Assembly: GCA_001579985.1 (NCBI GenBank)
Contig: LRSR01006219.1
Span: 1 to 61,030, forward strand
Origin: Hypsibius dujardini
Lineage: Eukaryota > Tardigrada > Eutardigrada > Parachela > Hypsibiidae
Direction of reading: 5' to 3'
Length of the DNA: 61,030 nucleotides
Part shown: piece by piece, positions 31,009-44,252 of the stretch
How positions within the stretch are numbered: the stretch's first letter is position 1
Layout: each line of letters begins with the position of its first letter
Made by a program: the position numbers and the translations under genes
The notes under the pieces: model-generated
Told to the model about the DNA's origin: nothing
The model's input: only the letters and a program-made list of their open reading frames with translations
Databases searched by the model: none

Positions 31009-34000
31009 TTCGGAGGATGATACACCACTCTGTCTCATTGTCCTAAATTTCTCAACATTTATTGCTCAAACAAGGAAAAAGGCACCTCCAGTCAAGAAAC
31101 CGGTAAGGAAATCGGAAATGCCTCATGCATTCAGCCGTGACTTCGATGCAGTCGTTAAACTCATCCGTGATGATGCGAGGGGGAGGGGATTAAGCCAGAC
31201 GGCGCCTGGGAATCACCCAGAGGACCCGTTTCAAAACCTGTTTCCTTAAGTTCTTCGATTTTTAGTTCGCAGCGGAATTGCAGATTTATTTTACGGCCGG
31301 CCGAGAAACCTCGTCACCTTGTTTGTACCAAGACAGAGAGTCAGACAGACAGACACGAGAGACAGACAGGTCGACTAATTGGTTGTTTAGAGCCGGTGGT
31401 GTGTCGGATAACTTTCCGCTTCGTGCGGACAGCAGACGCATTTATGTAATCTCTTGTTGTTCTTTTCTATTTCTTGATGACTTGGTCGGTTATGATTAGA
31501 CATGCAAAGCCGTGCCGGATACTGGCAGCCGGTTGTTCGTTCCATTTTCAAGACAAACGAAACTTGCCGTGAGTCTGACTAATCAACCCAGACATTCCAT
31601 GCAGTGTGATTCATGCTGGGATTTTTATTCTATTTTTAAAAGCAAGAGCAGGAGAGATTGGTAGCCGGCAACGGTTGTGTGTTGTGTGGGGCTACACTTC
31701 AAGCAAGTTGGTTGTGCGATCATTTATTCGTGTTCACTGTTCGCCGATTTTCGCGTTAATGGCTGCGCACGTCTGAACTGCCTCTCAAGTCGCACATTAT
31801 TTTATTGCTTGTGTTATTCTGCTCTGATTAAATGGCGATTTATCGCAGTTGATGCGAACGGTGTATTTGAAACTTTTGCAGCTCTCTTTGCACCGGCTCT
31901 TTTTTTGCGCGCCCGGGAAAAGTCCGGCTGGAAAATAGCATCGGCAGGCAGACAGGCAAAGATATGAATCCCTGTGTCTTGCCTGTGTCTGTAATGCATA
32001 GATTTATGCCGCATGTGTCTGTCTTGCCTCGAAGTCTGTCTGTCGCGTGGTAATGAATGTCTGTATCTGTCTTGCCTGGATGTCTGATGCTGAATGTGTC
32101 TGTCCTGCCTAGATGTCTGCCTCCTGTGTTTTTTATGCTTGTAGTGTCTGTTTGCTCTCGTGGTGAGGGCTTCTTGTGCCTGAACTTGCTTATCTGAATA
32201 TTTTAAGGCACAAAGCTAGTCGGCTGGTTCCTTGCTTGGGCTTGCTGGTGAGGTCGCTTCTTGTCGCCTGCCTGCGCACCCTGTCCGCCGGCGTATTTGG
32301 TAGACTCGGGGTTGAGCTACTGGCTCCGATTGTCGACGTTGGAACGATACTCCGGATTTTTGGGATTCAGCTGGTTAAACTTGTTGTCTTTGGCCGCTGT
32401 CTTGCTGCCTGTGAAAGAGAGAAATGTCGTATGTGAAATTCGTGAAGTCCTTCGATAAGGCAGGCAAACCATGCAGGCACATTCACTTCCCACTAGGCTT
32501 ACATGACAGCTATAGACAGAAACTGATCTATTCATATGTCCCGACAAGACAGACGGACCAGACACAGACAGACAAGACAGAGACAGGTAGATCAGACACA
32601 GAAACGGACAAACCAAGGCACAGAGCAGGCAGACCAAACACAGACAGATCGACAGACAAGATGCAGATAGACTAGACGTGGGAAGACAGGTAGGCAGACA
32701 GACACACAAGACACTGAGTGACAGGACAGCGAGATAAAAAACGAAAACAAGGCAAATGTAAACTTTACCAATACTTGTTCGTTCTGGAAGAATGAAGAGA
32801 AAGCTTAATGGAGCAAGGGAAGGTGAAGCGTTAGAAGCTGAATCGGGAAACCTTGGAAGAGCAGAAACTGAGCTCTTGCCAACAGAGCCTGGTCTTGTCT
32901 GGTCTGTCCTGGCCTGGTCTGGTCTGAGTCTGCCTTGCAAGTTGCAACTGCATTCGGGTGAGTTCCCAGTTCCCAGCCTTTGCTCGAGGCACGCAAGCCA
33001 GAGCCAACCAAAGATGCAGTCTAAGTGCCAGAAAGGAGGGGAGGGAGCGTTCGTTTTAAAGACGCAACAAGTGGTGAGGGAAAACCTCACTTGAGCTGAA
33101 TGAGGGGACCAGGATTGAATGGATAGAAAGTTCCTGCAGTTTGGGTGCGGTTCAGTGACGTTGATGCTGCCGACTGAAGAGTCACCGCCGAGTGCCGACA
33201 GCTTGTCTCTAAACCATAAGCTGCGACGTACACTAAAACTCTGGCTGGCTGGCTGTCTGTCTGTTTGTCTGTCTGTTTGTCTGTCTGTTCTATATGTTTA
33301 TTTGCATGTCTGTCTGCCTACTTGGCTGGCTGTCTGCTTGTCTGTCTGCTGTTTGGCCATCTATCTGTCTGCCTGTCTTTCTGTTTGTCTGTCTGTGTTT
33401 CTTTGTTACATCCCTTCGGTCTGTTTGTCAGGTTGACTGTGACTTTGTCTATTTGCTGATTGTGGGGCAGCTTAACCTCCCTGATTGCCTGTCTGTTCTG
33501 TAGTCTATTCCATCGACAGTTACTTGCTGCGAAAGATATCACTTCGGAGCTAAATTAAAAGATGGCTATGAGTTTCAGACGGTCAGACAAACCACGCATG
33601 GAGTTCATCATTCTGATTTCAGGTGGACCTTTTGAATTAGTCTCCATATCTCATCACACAGACACCTCTTCCAATCTCTTTGACGCGCGCACACCACAAA
33701 GCCGTCGGACGTAGCCTTGATTGAATAAATATATCAAACTCAACCCTCTCTGTATGTGTAATTGAATGACGTTTCCGGTCCAATGCTTTTTCACCCATTA
33801 CCGTAGCGATTGTTGTGGCAGTTTGTGTTTTAGCTCTCTCTGAAACCAAAAAACAAACGGCTACAAGAAAGTGCGTGTGCACTTTGCTAATTCGTATATG
33901 TTAGTTTTTTGACACTCTACCACGTCGTCAAATAAAAAGACCAATTTTACATTCCGGCGTGGCAACGCAGGGGAAAAAATTTAACTCATCTACATAACCG

Positions 34001-35700
34001 ATTATCGCAAAGACAGCGCCGGGAAAAAAATACGTTACACATTTTCGCATGCGCGATCTAATTAAGACGTGGGATCGCCTTCTTTAACGGCACGTAACAT
34101 GGAGGTTACTAAAATTTAATTACGACCTATCACACACACACATACACACACACACACACAAACACGCATGCGATCGGACTTTTTTCTAGGTCTGGTTTTG
34201 TGTTTGTTGACCAGCAGGCAGGCAGGCAGGCAGGCAGGGGTGGAAAAAACACCCCTACGTGGACGGCGGCGCGAACGGCGGGGGCACGTACGTGGCGGAG
34301 GGGTCAATCAGGTCGCGAAGTGTCGGACAGACAGGCAAACTGATAGACAAACAAGCAGGCAGACAGACAGACATGTAAATAATGTAGCAAATAGACATAT
34401 AGACAGGCAGACAAACAGGCAGACAGACAGGCAGACAGGCAGGTGGATGAATAGCCAGACAGACAGACAGACAGGCAGACAGGCAGACAGGCAGGTGGAT
34501 GGATAGCCAGACAGACAGACAGACAGACAGACAATGACTTCGGGCATGGATGAGTTTATCTCACAGGTGAAAGGTACAGTCATCCAGACATAGGAACAGA
34601 CAAATGCAATGGGACGCTTATGAGTTTGTCCTTCAAAAACTTCAGCTCTACATGTAGACTTCTGAGTTCCCAGTTTTTCCATTCCGACAGTGCTCTTCTG
34701 ATCGCGACCAGCGAGGTTCTTCGTTCTCACAACTCCGTCGCGCTCAACCTGGCGGCTGTCAGCCCAGTTTCCGAGCGGATGATTCTCATGATCTGAGCTC
34801 TCAAGAAATCAAGAATCAAGACGAATCATCACTCAAAACACTTTCACTTCACCCGCAAAAACGCCACTTCACCTCGATATCTGCGTAACCTCAAAACCGG
34901 CATAAATCAACTCATAACCGCCCTTCTCAGCTCCGCCATGCAAGCATTTCGAAATCTGAAATGAATCTAACAGAAAAAGCTAAACTAAAGATCTAAACGA
35001 AAATTTAAACGATTTTCTATATTCAGCCTTTTAGTTTCGTGGAGTTAAAATTAGTTGGGCAAATTAAATATTCCACTTCATTTGTTGACAACGAAGTATT
35101 GTACTCATTACTAATTACTTTAGTTAAATTTTTTATATTATAATAAATCTACAGTAAATATCGGCGCGCTCTGAAATTTAAATACAAATTGGAAAGCGTA
35201 TTTTGAAATTGGTACTCAAGAATTTTCCGGCAAGTTAATTTGTATAATTTTGTTTCTCAACGGAATATGTATAATTTAATTTAATTTAACGTGTAATTGG
35301 ATATATAATTTAATATGTAATTTGATGTGTAATTTAATGTATAATTTAAATATGTAATTTAATATATAACTTAATATATATAATTGAATATGTAATTTAA
35401 TATATAATTTAATATATAACTTAATATGTAATTTAATATATAGTTTAATATATAACTGAATATGTAGTTTAAAATATAATTTAATAATTTTTATGCATTA
35501 TATCGTTTAAAAATTCAGTATTTAATCGGCAGGTGACGCGACTGTGACCGTGGCGCCACCGCTGTCGGTCCGCGGTCTCAATCCGCCGGAATATAGGCGG
35601 AGACCCAGCGAACCGTCACCGGTTTCTTCTCGGTTCGCTATACCAAATTCGGTTACGTAACTCTTCTCACTTAAGAACTCACTCCCCCCCCCCTTCCCGC
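31009..35700. other. Gene-poor spacer downstream of BBS2
   Basis: No gene recognised. It holds the BBS2 3' flank, degenerate TGTCTGTCTTGCC repeats (31970-32160), CAGA-type arrays (32520-32740 and 34320-34535), a CTGT array (33240-33440), a CA/CACA run (34130-34160) and AT-rich repeats. Open frames here (for example 31120-31249 and 32792-33094) show no domain. Small lineage-specific exons cannot be excluded. Confidence 0.6.
35270..35500. repeat. AT-rich AATTTAATATGT/ATAA tandem repeat
   Basis: About 15 units of 12-14 bp alternating AATTTAATATGT and AATTTAATATATA forms, no GC-rich interruptions. Confidence 0.85.
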
Positions 35701-35757
35701 TGTATGTGTGATTCATCTATGATCTCTTTCTCACCTTTACTTACGCCTGCATCGGTG

Positions 35758-35765
35758 TATATAAA
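35758..35765 (+). promoter_or_regulatory. TATA box (TATATAAA), inferred promoter of the ZP gene
   Basis: A consensus TATATAAA followed by about 500 bases without stop-rich AT sequence and ending in a good donor, CCG|GTACGT at 36304. This fits a noncoding first exon spliced to the acceptor near 39228, just before the ZP start codon. Promoter and splice are inference. Confidence 0.4.
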
Positions 35766-36303
35766 CGCAGTATATAGGAAGAAGACAAAATAATTTTTTG
35801 ATTTTCAGCAAGGTGCTCTCTGTGCTGTGGTGGTGATTAGATATTATTGAATTAAGAACGCTAGCATCGGTCATCGGAGTCTGTGAGCGTGTGAGACGGA
35901 GGGATCCATCTTCTTCTTCAACGGCGACGACATCATCTTCGGAGTATAGTCAGAACTAATCTGTGCCATCGCTGAATATATTCCCCACACACACACACGC
36001 ACGCACTGCGGAACGCGGAGTGTCCATTTCGTGTGGTGTTGTCTCTCGCGGAGAAAGAAGTGTTTCTGTTGTGTTGGTTCGGTTGTTTGTTTGCTTTTTC
36101 GGACTCGGACACGTAGGACGAAAGGGAAAGTCATTGCTGGTAATTCAGAGGTGTTGTTGACGCCCTCGATTTGGGGGTACTTATTGGCCGCATTGTTTTC
36201 CCCGCACACAGCGGACAGGAATTCACTTTCGCTTGGACGTTTGGTTCGTGGTTCGGGCGACCGACGTGCTCTGGATTTTCGGGACGTCAGAGAGGCACCG
36301 CCG

Positions 36304-37331
36304 GTACGTTTGTTTAGTTGAAGGGTACATTGACAGACAAACGGAGAGGCAGCCGGGTAGGCGAGCAAAGTGAAAGACAGGTAGGCAGACAGACAGACAG
36401 ACAGGCAAAGAGGTAGGCAGGCAGGCAGGCAGACAGACAAACAGACAGACAGGCAGGCAGACAGACAAACAGACAGACAGACAGGCAGACAGACAGATCG
36501 TCGTCCGAAATACGGGTCAGACAGACAAGACAGACAAGACGGATATTCGCATCGTATATTTAATTGAGAATACAGAGTAAATGTTTAATTTTGTTGTGTT
36601 GCCTTTTTTTATAACTGTAACATTTACTCTACACAGCGCCTGTCTATATTACGGCATCATCTGAACATTTAAATTAATTTTTAGACTGTTTTTGCAACCA
36701 CGGTTGAAGTGGTCGAAGGGTTAACTTTTGTTCTTGAAAAGTTAGTATTTGTTTTAAGCTTTACAGAATACCGTGTTAAAGTTAGGTTTCAGAAATGGTC
36801 AACTTTTTTTTACGTCCAAAACATTTCTGACAATCCCTTTTGATTTATCGGTACACATTTTATATTTCTTTTAATTAAATTTTTGTAAACAAAATTTGAT
36901 GTGATGCGCGGCTAGTTTTTGATCAATCTCGCTTTTTTGTCTGATTTCCGTACAAAACGCAGCGGGGGCTGAAACGACCAGCACAGTCGGCAACAGTGTT
37001 GCTCGGTTACATAACCATCGTCTTGCACCACACACACAACTGTATTCCTTATTGGGCTTTAGCTTTTCATTCTTCACGCTTGATTGGTCTTCGAATGGAA
37101 AAACGAATATGATAAAAAAAACACATGTCGCGTGTATGCCGACCGGCTAACGGATTAACGGCGGGGAGCGCGATGTCTTTAATTGGTCCTTAAACAACAC
37201 TGCATACAGCTAAAAAAGTAAAACCACAATTACCTATGCACTTCTTCGTTCGCCTGAACGAAAAACTATGTTTGTTGCTTGTTAATGTATTCATTTGAAG
37301 GGTTGAAGTTCAAATAGCCTGACTGGCAGAC

Positions 37332-37378
<47 letters not shown>

Positions 37379-39227
37379 GAGCAGATATGCAGTTAAGCAC
37401 ACCGCTGCACGACGGCATGAGCGTGTTGTTGTATATTAGACCTGACTAATAATCATTCCTCATTATACATCCCCTGCTACCTTAGAACAATCATCCAATT
37501 ATGTAACAAATTTTCGCTAAATCAGCCTCTGATCACACAGCACGCTGTCGCAATTCCGCACGTCACTTTTTCATATGATTACGAATTTACGGTGTTGTTC
37601 TTCTTCTCTGCGTTTATTAAAGCGTGCTCTGATTTTGATATGGCTGTCATTAATCATATACACTGGCCACACGAGCCGGCATATGTGTCAGGCCTTCCTA
37701 ACTACTATTTGCACCGAGGTTTGTTCGGGTGTTCCGTCGTTTGTTACTACAATACTCGGTTGTCTAGAAGACGAGCAGCGAGGAGAAAAAACTGTATTAT
37801 CCATATACGCGCGATATAATTGCCTGAGAGGCAGCAATTAGCTGCAATAAAAGACCCACTTGATCGATCTGTGTCCGTGTGTCTGTGTCTGTGTCTGTGT
37901 CTGTGTGTCTGTTCATGGGAACAATAGGAAGCATTTAGTACGAACCACCTTATTATTATTTACTCAGACGTCTAAGGCGCGCGTTGGAAAGTTTTCTCAA
38001 TGTTTTTTTCGACTGGGATTTTTTCGCTAATTTATGGGCGTGAACGCGAAAACGAAACTGTTCGGTTCGTTGCGTTTCGGGAATTTACTGTTGTATGTCT
38101 GCCTGTCTGCCTTTCAGTTTCATGTGGTGATTTATAATTTAATGTTTATTTAAGTTGAGTTAATTTGTGGTCAAGGTGATTCACTTAGATGAAGTGGATC
38201 TTGGAAAAATGCGCCTCTCTTTTGAATAAGTGGTGTCGCATTCGGGGAAGACACTTCCGCGCAGCGGGTGCGTCTGTCTTGTCGGAAGTGAAGAAAATGA
38301 TGGGCGGAATATTTTCGCAATGTTTTGTGTTGTTTCTGTCAGAGGCTTTTATGTTTCAAAACAGGTTATGGTAATTTTTAATTTATTTTTCCGTTTTAGT
38401 TTTATTGTCTTGCCGGCAGTAATTTATTGTTCGAGTGCGGCCTGGATTGCCTTAACATAAAGTGAAGTCTCGATTTATGAGTTTTTATTGTCTGTTAATA
38501 TTAAAAATAGGATTAGGGGCAACTAACCCCTAGGAGATTGACAAACTGGTTTCTGGATGAGCTTGTCTCCAAACATACATGGTAGTAGGCAGAGAGGCAG
38601 GCAGGCAGATATCCAGACATCCAGGTGAGGACATAAACAGACAGTCAGACAGACAGACAAATAAACAGAAACAAAAAGAAAGACATAATGACAGACAGGC
38701 AGACAGACAAACAAGATGTACAGACAGACAAACAAACAGACAGATGGACAGACAGACAGGCATATAGGCAGGCAGGCATACAAGCAGGCAAGCAGGCAGA
38801 CAGACAGACAGACAGACAGACAAGATGTACAGTAAGAAAAGCAAGCAGACAAATACGACATGAGGAACAGACATTGCCATACTACAATTCAGACAAAAAA
38901 ACGGCTATAAATAAACGTATGGGAAAGAAATTATTCATAAATCCGACACTTTTAGGCCGATATTTACGGCGCCCATGGTGTAGAAAATGGCGACCATTTA
39001 ACCGTTTATCGTTAGCAAATATGTCGGAATTACAAAAAAGTCGTATGTAATCTGGCGCGCGTTCATTATTTTTGAATTGAATGAGTGGCCGACGTCAGTC
39101 ATCGTCTGTCGGTAGTGATCCGATTGCGTTTCTTGGCTAATTTATGCGTGTCTCTTCACTTCGCTTTCTCCGCGCCGAACAGCCGAATTTTGACCTACAA
39201 TTTATCGGCGTTCTTCTTGCTTTCGCA
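36304..39227. other. Possible long 5' intron of the ZP gene; repeats
   Basis: Holds CAGA/CAGG arrays at 36375-36530, 37323-37383 and 38600-38870 and a short CAGAGTAAATG inverted repeat between TA dinucleotides (36571-36631). No coding exon recognised. Confidence 0.5.
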
Positions 39228-39268
39228 GGTGTCTCCCACATATCCGTTGGTCTTTCCCTCATTACACG

Positions 39269-39464
39269 ATGTTGCCGAATCCGACGCGAGTGCTAGTCAG
39301 CACTTTTGCATTATGCATCACATTGGTCGTTCAGGTAAGCCGGAGAACCTCAGGGAGGTAAAGGTTCTGACATCATGCTAACAAGAGCTGAAGACAAAAA
39401 CGAAGGCGGTACCGTCCGTTGGTCTGCCTGTCGATTCGTCTATGTGCCTATCTGCTCGCATAGC

Positions 39465-39531
<67 letters not shown>

Positions 39532-40330
39532 TAACAGCGTTCTTTCTCTTTTAGAGTGTTACTGCACAAGACGACGACGACTCCGGCAGCGTGGGCTACT
39601 CCCTTCCCCGCTCCAAAATTCACACGCCCCAACTTATAATCCTCGACGCAACCTGTGATGCTAGTGGCATGCAAGTGACGGTGCAGTTTGACTCGGTCTT
39701 CAACGGCATCATCTACTCTAAGGGTTCGTATTACACCAACGGATGCTCCTTCATCCAGCCCAACAGCAACAAGAACAGCTTCAGCTTCAACATCCCCATC
39801 AACGCGTGCGGCACGCAGAGCGGCAACGATGACAACAAGCAACCACCGGTGCGCTACATCGAGAACACCATTATCATGCAGAACGATGCGGCATACCAGC
39901 AGCTCACGGATGTGGCGCGAAAGGTATGGGAAGAAAATAATCAACTCAAACGGAAAATTTATTCAAAGGCCAAGTTAAATTTAAATGTTAGTAATTCTTA
40001 ATCATTTTACCTAAATTAAAAATTGATGTTTTTTTTATTTCAAGTAATAATTTCTCTTGGTGAAAGCAACTATCCTTAATTAATAAGTTGTTGTTCTCCC
40101 TTATTTAGGTGCGTTGCAATTGGAACACCAGTTTCCGGAATACAATCACCTTCTCGCCCTTTTCGGTGGACACAGGTGCGGTGTTGGCGGTCAACTTCAA
40201 CGGAAATGATGTCACGACTGCTATGTCCGTGCAGGTGGGAAGGGGTCCGTTTGCACCGGTCATCGCGCAGGGTGTCGTTCAGGTATGGCTCGAACAGACA
40301 CCGGGACAAGCAGATGAAGGGGCAGAGTAT

Positions 40331-40372
<42 letters not shown>

Positions 40373-42070
40373 GGCAGACAGGCAGACAGACAGGCAGACA
40401 AACAGACAGTCAAACAGGCAGTCAAACAGGCAGACAGACAGGCAGGCAGGTAGACAGACAGACAGACTTGAGATATTGGATATCTAAGCAGACATGCACA
40501 TAATACAAGAACTGAGAAAGGTCTCTGCATTGCTTTGGTTATAGATAGGAGATACGTTGACGCTGGTGATATATCTCCAAACGAAAGATCTCACGCTGCA
40601 ACTGCAAGTCCTCGACTGTATGGCCATGGATGGACGAAACCGGAATATCATCAAATTGACGGACGAAAATGGTTGTGTCTTGAAGGAGAAACTCATAACG
40701 CCCTGGCAGACAACGAGAGAAACTCAGAACACCGCTGCGCAAATCGCGTATGCTTACCTGACTGCGTTCAAATTTCCTGATGATTTGACGGTAAAGACTT
40801 TTCAGAGGAAAAAAGAGGCAGACTTTGAGACGGAGACAAGAACGTATTCACATGGGCCAACTCGTAGACAGCCGGGCAGACAGACATACAGACACATGGA
40901 CTAACAGACATGCAGACAGACATGTAGGCAGACAGGTAGGCGGACAGACAGGCAGACTGACAAACAGACAGACACTTTTATCTAGGTTATTCTTTTGTAG
41001 GTGAACATCAAGTGCAACATCAATGTCTGCAAAGGCGGCTGCCCAACCAAACAGTGTGCCGGTAACCGATACGGTGAGATACCACCCGCGCCTACTGCAC
41101 CCCAAGTCAGGGTATACCCAACGAGACCACCCGCTACGGACGCGCCTTCTTATGGAAGAGTTCAGACACCTCCTCATACGAGAAGAACGACGACAACTAC
41201 CACCACACCGGAACCGGATGATGACGGTTACGGTGTCCCGCTACGTATTCAGACAACGCAGCCGACTACGATGCGGACAACAACTACGACAACAACAACC
41301 ACAACAACCACAACGACCACGAAGAAGCCACACCCTCGAGTGATTTCAAACGTAATGGTGTTTAAGGCAGCCATCGCTTTCGATGTTTCAGACACGCAAG
41401 GTAGACAGGCAGACAGGCAGTTAGACGGACCGACAGGCAGACAGACGGTAGACAGGCAAGCAAGCAAGCAGACAAAGAGGCACTCAGGCACATAGAGACA
41501 TAGACAGACAGACAGACAGACAGACAGACGGATAGAGAGACAATAGGGAGCAGACAGACAGACATCTAGAGATCCAGACATCTAGGCAAAAAGACAAGAA
41601 GTCAACCTAACATGCCTTGATCTGCCTTTTTGCTGTTGTAGTATGGAATCGAAGAAGTTGAGGCACCGGCACCGCCGGCCTATCACCGAGTCCTCATGTC
41701 TACCCTTCCACCGTTGATCACTCGACCGGAGCCCCGGCGTCGCACCGTCTTCGACCGCAGGCGTCGCGCCATCGACGACGATCCCAGAATTCAAGGCCAA
41801 ATGCCGTTAGTCAGCAGCATCCGGGTCATCTCACCCGCCGACATGGTGTCCAACTCCACCATCTCCAGTCTTTCTCAGGGCAGCCCCTCCAACCCCTCCA
41901 GCGTCTGCATCAACACGGGCCTCTTTGCCTTCGGCATTGCTCTGATCTTTGCTCTCCTCGTAGCCTCTCTTGTCACGTCCGGTCTGTTATGTGTCCGGCA
42001 GCGGAGTGCCAGCAGGAAGGAGCGGGACATGTACTGTGACAGCCCGGTGCCGGACTATCCTAAGCATTGA
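39269..42070 (+). CDS. ZP-domain transmembrane protein, dusky/cuticlin-like
   Basis: Exons 39269-39334, 39555-39923, 40109-40282, 40545-40790, 41001-41351, 41642-42070; all phase 0; 544 aa. Residues 1 to about 26 are a signal peptide (LVSTFALCITLVVQ). The ZP module spans about 38-310 (ATCDASGMQVTVQF, FNGIIYSKGSYYTNGC, INACGTQ, NTIIMQ, KVRCNW; then GDTLTLVIYL, LDCMAMDG, LTDENGC, YAYLTAFKF, IKCNINVCKGGCP). A Pro/Thr-rich linker with about 15 consecutive Thr follows. RRRR at about 441-444 is a furin-type site, and a transmembrane helix at about 494-519 precedes a 25-residue tail. This is the layout of arthropod dusky-like/papillote and nematode cuticlin-type apical matrix proteins, which are cleaved and polymerise. 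Exact orthology is unresolved. Confidence 0.88.
39465..39531. repeat. Uninterrupted (CTGT)n array in ZP intron 1
   Basis: About 16 perfect CTGT units. Other ZP introns carry CAGA arrays at 40335-40470, about 40890-40975 and 41400-41580. Confidence 0.95.
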
Positions 42071-43036
42071 GGAAATATATTCGGTTGCTCTATGTTAGTG
42101 CACACGAAATTCGGTGATGTGGTACGCGAATTCTTCTCCTGTATTCCCTTCTGGTGTATTTTTTTCGGTAATATCTTTTCCCTTTTTTCGTAGTAAAATA
42201 ATAGTCTTTTAGCACAGGTGTAAAGCAATGTCTGATCTCCCCCCCCTCCCCCCCTCCCCCCCCTGGGGATAGCTGTTTATGTCGGGCAAGGCAACACTCT
42301 GGTTACTGACCGAATTCTGGCCCGAATGATGTGTCGCGTTATAGGGCGTTAGGAAATATGACTCGGGGGGGAGGTCTTGAATGCCCTCGCCGTCAGGGGA
42401 AATTCAGGGGAAATGATGTGCGCCATTTTGTCGGCCGCGAATGCCAATGCGAATTCATCTCTTATTATTCGTAACAAGACGTTCTCATCATTCGTCGAAA
42501 CGTCCTCAGCAAACTCTTCAGTACATTCAAGTGATCTGAGCCTTCGTGTTGCGAAAACAGTCCACAGGGCGTCCCACAATTGGGACGTTTTCAATCTGGA
42601 ACGCAGAATCAGAGAAGAACTTTTGTCTTGCCTTACGATGCAGCGCCCGTGGCAATCCTGTAAATCCTCACTAATATTGTGCTCATTTTGAAAACATGAA
42701 GCAGAGGCATTCTGCGCCCTGTAAAAGCCAGTGACTTGATACATATATGTGTTGCAACATAAATGAGCGAAGCGAGCTCTACGAATTGTGACACGCTTCC
42801 GTTGAAATGTAATACAACGGCGCGCTTTTCGCACACTTCAAACAATAACGATTCGCACAGCCGTCGTTACGGTGGACGAACTTCCGGTGTACCGAATTTG
42901 CATCTCCTATATATAATGCACAATTTTGTCGCAGAAAATGTGTATTTCAAAACTCACACACCAAAATTATTAATACATCCCCTAGTACATGCCGTGTAGA
43001 AAGCACCGTGCATAGGGACTTCTTGGTGCGTACAAA
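42071..43036. other. Spacer between ZP and Ig genes
   Basis: Contains a C-rich run (CTCCCCCCCC repeats) at 42237-42265. A 161-codon minus-strand open frame at 42349-42834 has no recognisable motif and no intron support; I do not call it. Confidence 0.55.
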
Positions 43037-44197
43037 ATGGGAGCGAAATTGCGCGGTAAGAAAACACAATCGAGTTTCTATACTGGTTTGGGTATTCCTG
43101 GTTATATATTTGCAGGTCCATCGATTTTACTGTTTGTCTGAGATTCCGCTTCCTTGCCTGCGCATCCGTCGGTCTGTGCGTCTGTGTGTCTGTGTGTGTC
43201 TGTTTGTGTGTCTGTGTGTCTGTGTGTCTGTCTATTTATTTGTCTGCCTCTCATTATGTTATCTCTCTGACTGACTGTCTATGTGTCTGTTTATCTGACT
43301 GACTCTCTGGCCATCTGGTTTGACTGACTGTCTGTCTGTGTATCTATCTAGCGAGCTGATTGGCTGGTTGGCTGGCAAAGTGAAAGCAGGATTGCGCAGT
43401 AAGAACACAATCGGATTGTTGTACTGATTGAGGTTTTCCCGTTTTTGTATTTGCAGGCTTTTTTAGGCTGTTTCTGATTTTGGTCCTGTTCATGGCCAAC
43501 TGTTACTCCGGGGAAGATTTTGGAACCAACTCGCAAGGCAGTCCTTCCGATGGCTACGGCCTAACTACAGACGGTAGCACAGTGCTTTTTCATAAATGGT
43601 TTATTATTTCGTTTGCCTGAATTTATTAGTGTAAGGCACGGTTAATTTGGCCCGATTTCCATATCAATTTAAATTAAAACAGACGATTTTGGGTGCATAA
43701 ACAATAAAGTTTATTTTAAAGCATTCTACACATGGCAGATTACATTTTTCCATAGACGCAAGGCTCTTGCCGAAGACCGTGTTACGCTACGGTACAGATG
43801 CGGAAGTCCGTTTGAGCTGTGCGGCTTATTTCCGAGGGTACCCGTTGATTTGGAGCCGGGAGAACGCGACGAGGCTGGACAGAAACAATCCAGACGTGGC
43901 GGATGGAACATTCTGGGTGGATCCTTCCGACGGGTTTGCTTTGGTGATTCGGAATAAAGATAGGAAACGCTATCCGCTGACAACAGGGAATTACTCGTGC
44001 CAGTTGGATAAGGAGGGACTCCATAATCTGACGACCGCTACAACTGATGAGAAATATTTGAAGAACGTGTCTGATGTCATTCTTGTTGTCACATATGCAG
44101 GTATTGACCTGTCTGTCTCTCTGTCTCTCTGTCCGTCTCTCTCTCTGTCTGTCGGGCCGTCTGTCTGTCTGTCTGTTTGTCTCTCTGTCTCTCTGTC

Positions 44198-44252
<55 letters not shown>

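Noticed and set aside
31120-31249. Possible exon downstream of BBS2
   Set aside because: BBS2 ends cleanly at 31008 with the family C-terminus; this frame has no partner exon or motif.
42349-42834. 161-codon minus-strand open frame between the ZP and Ig genes
   Set aside because: No domain, no homology I recognise, no paralogue or splice context; length is compatible with chance.
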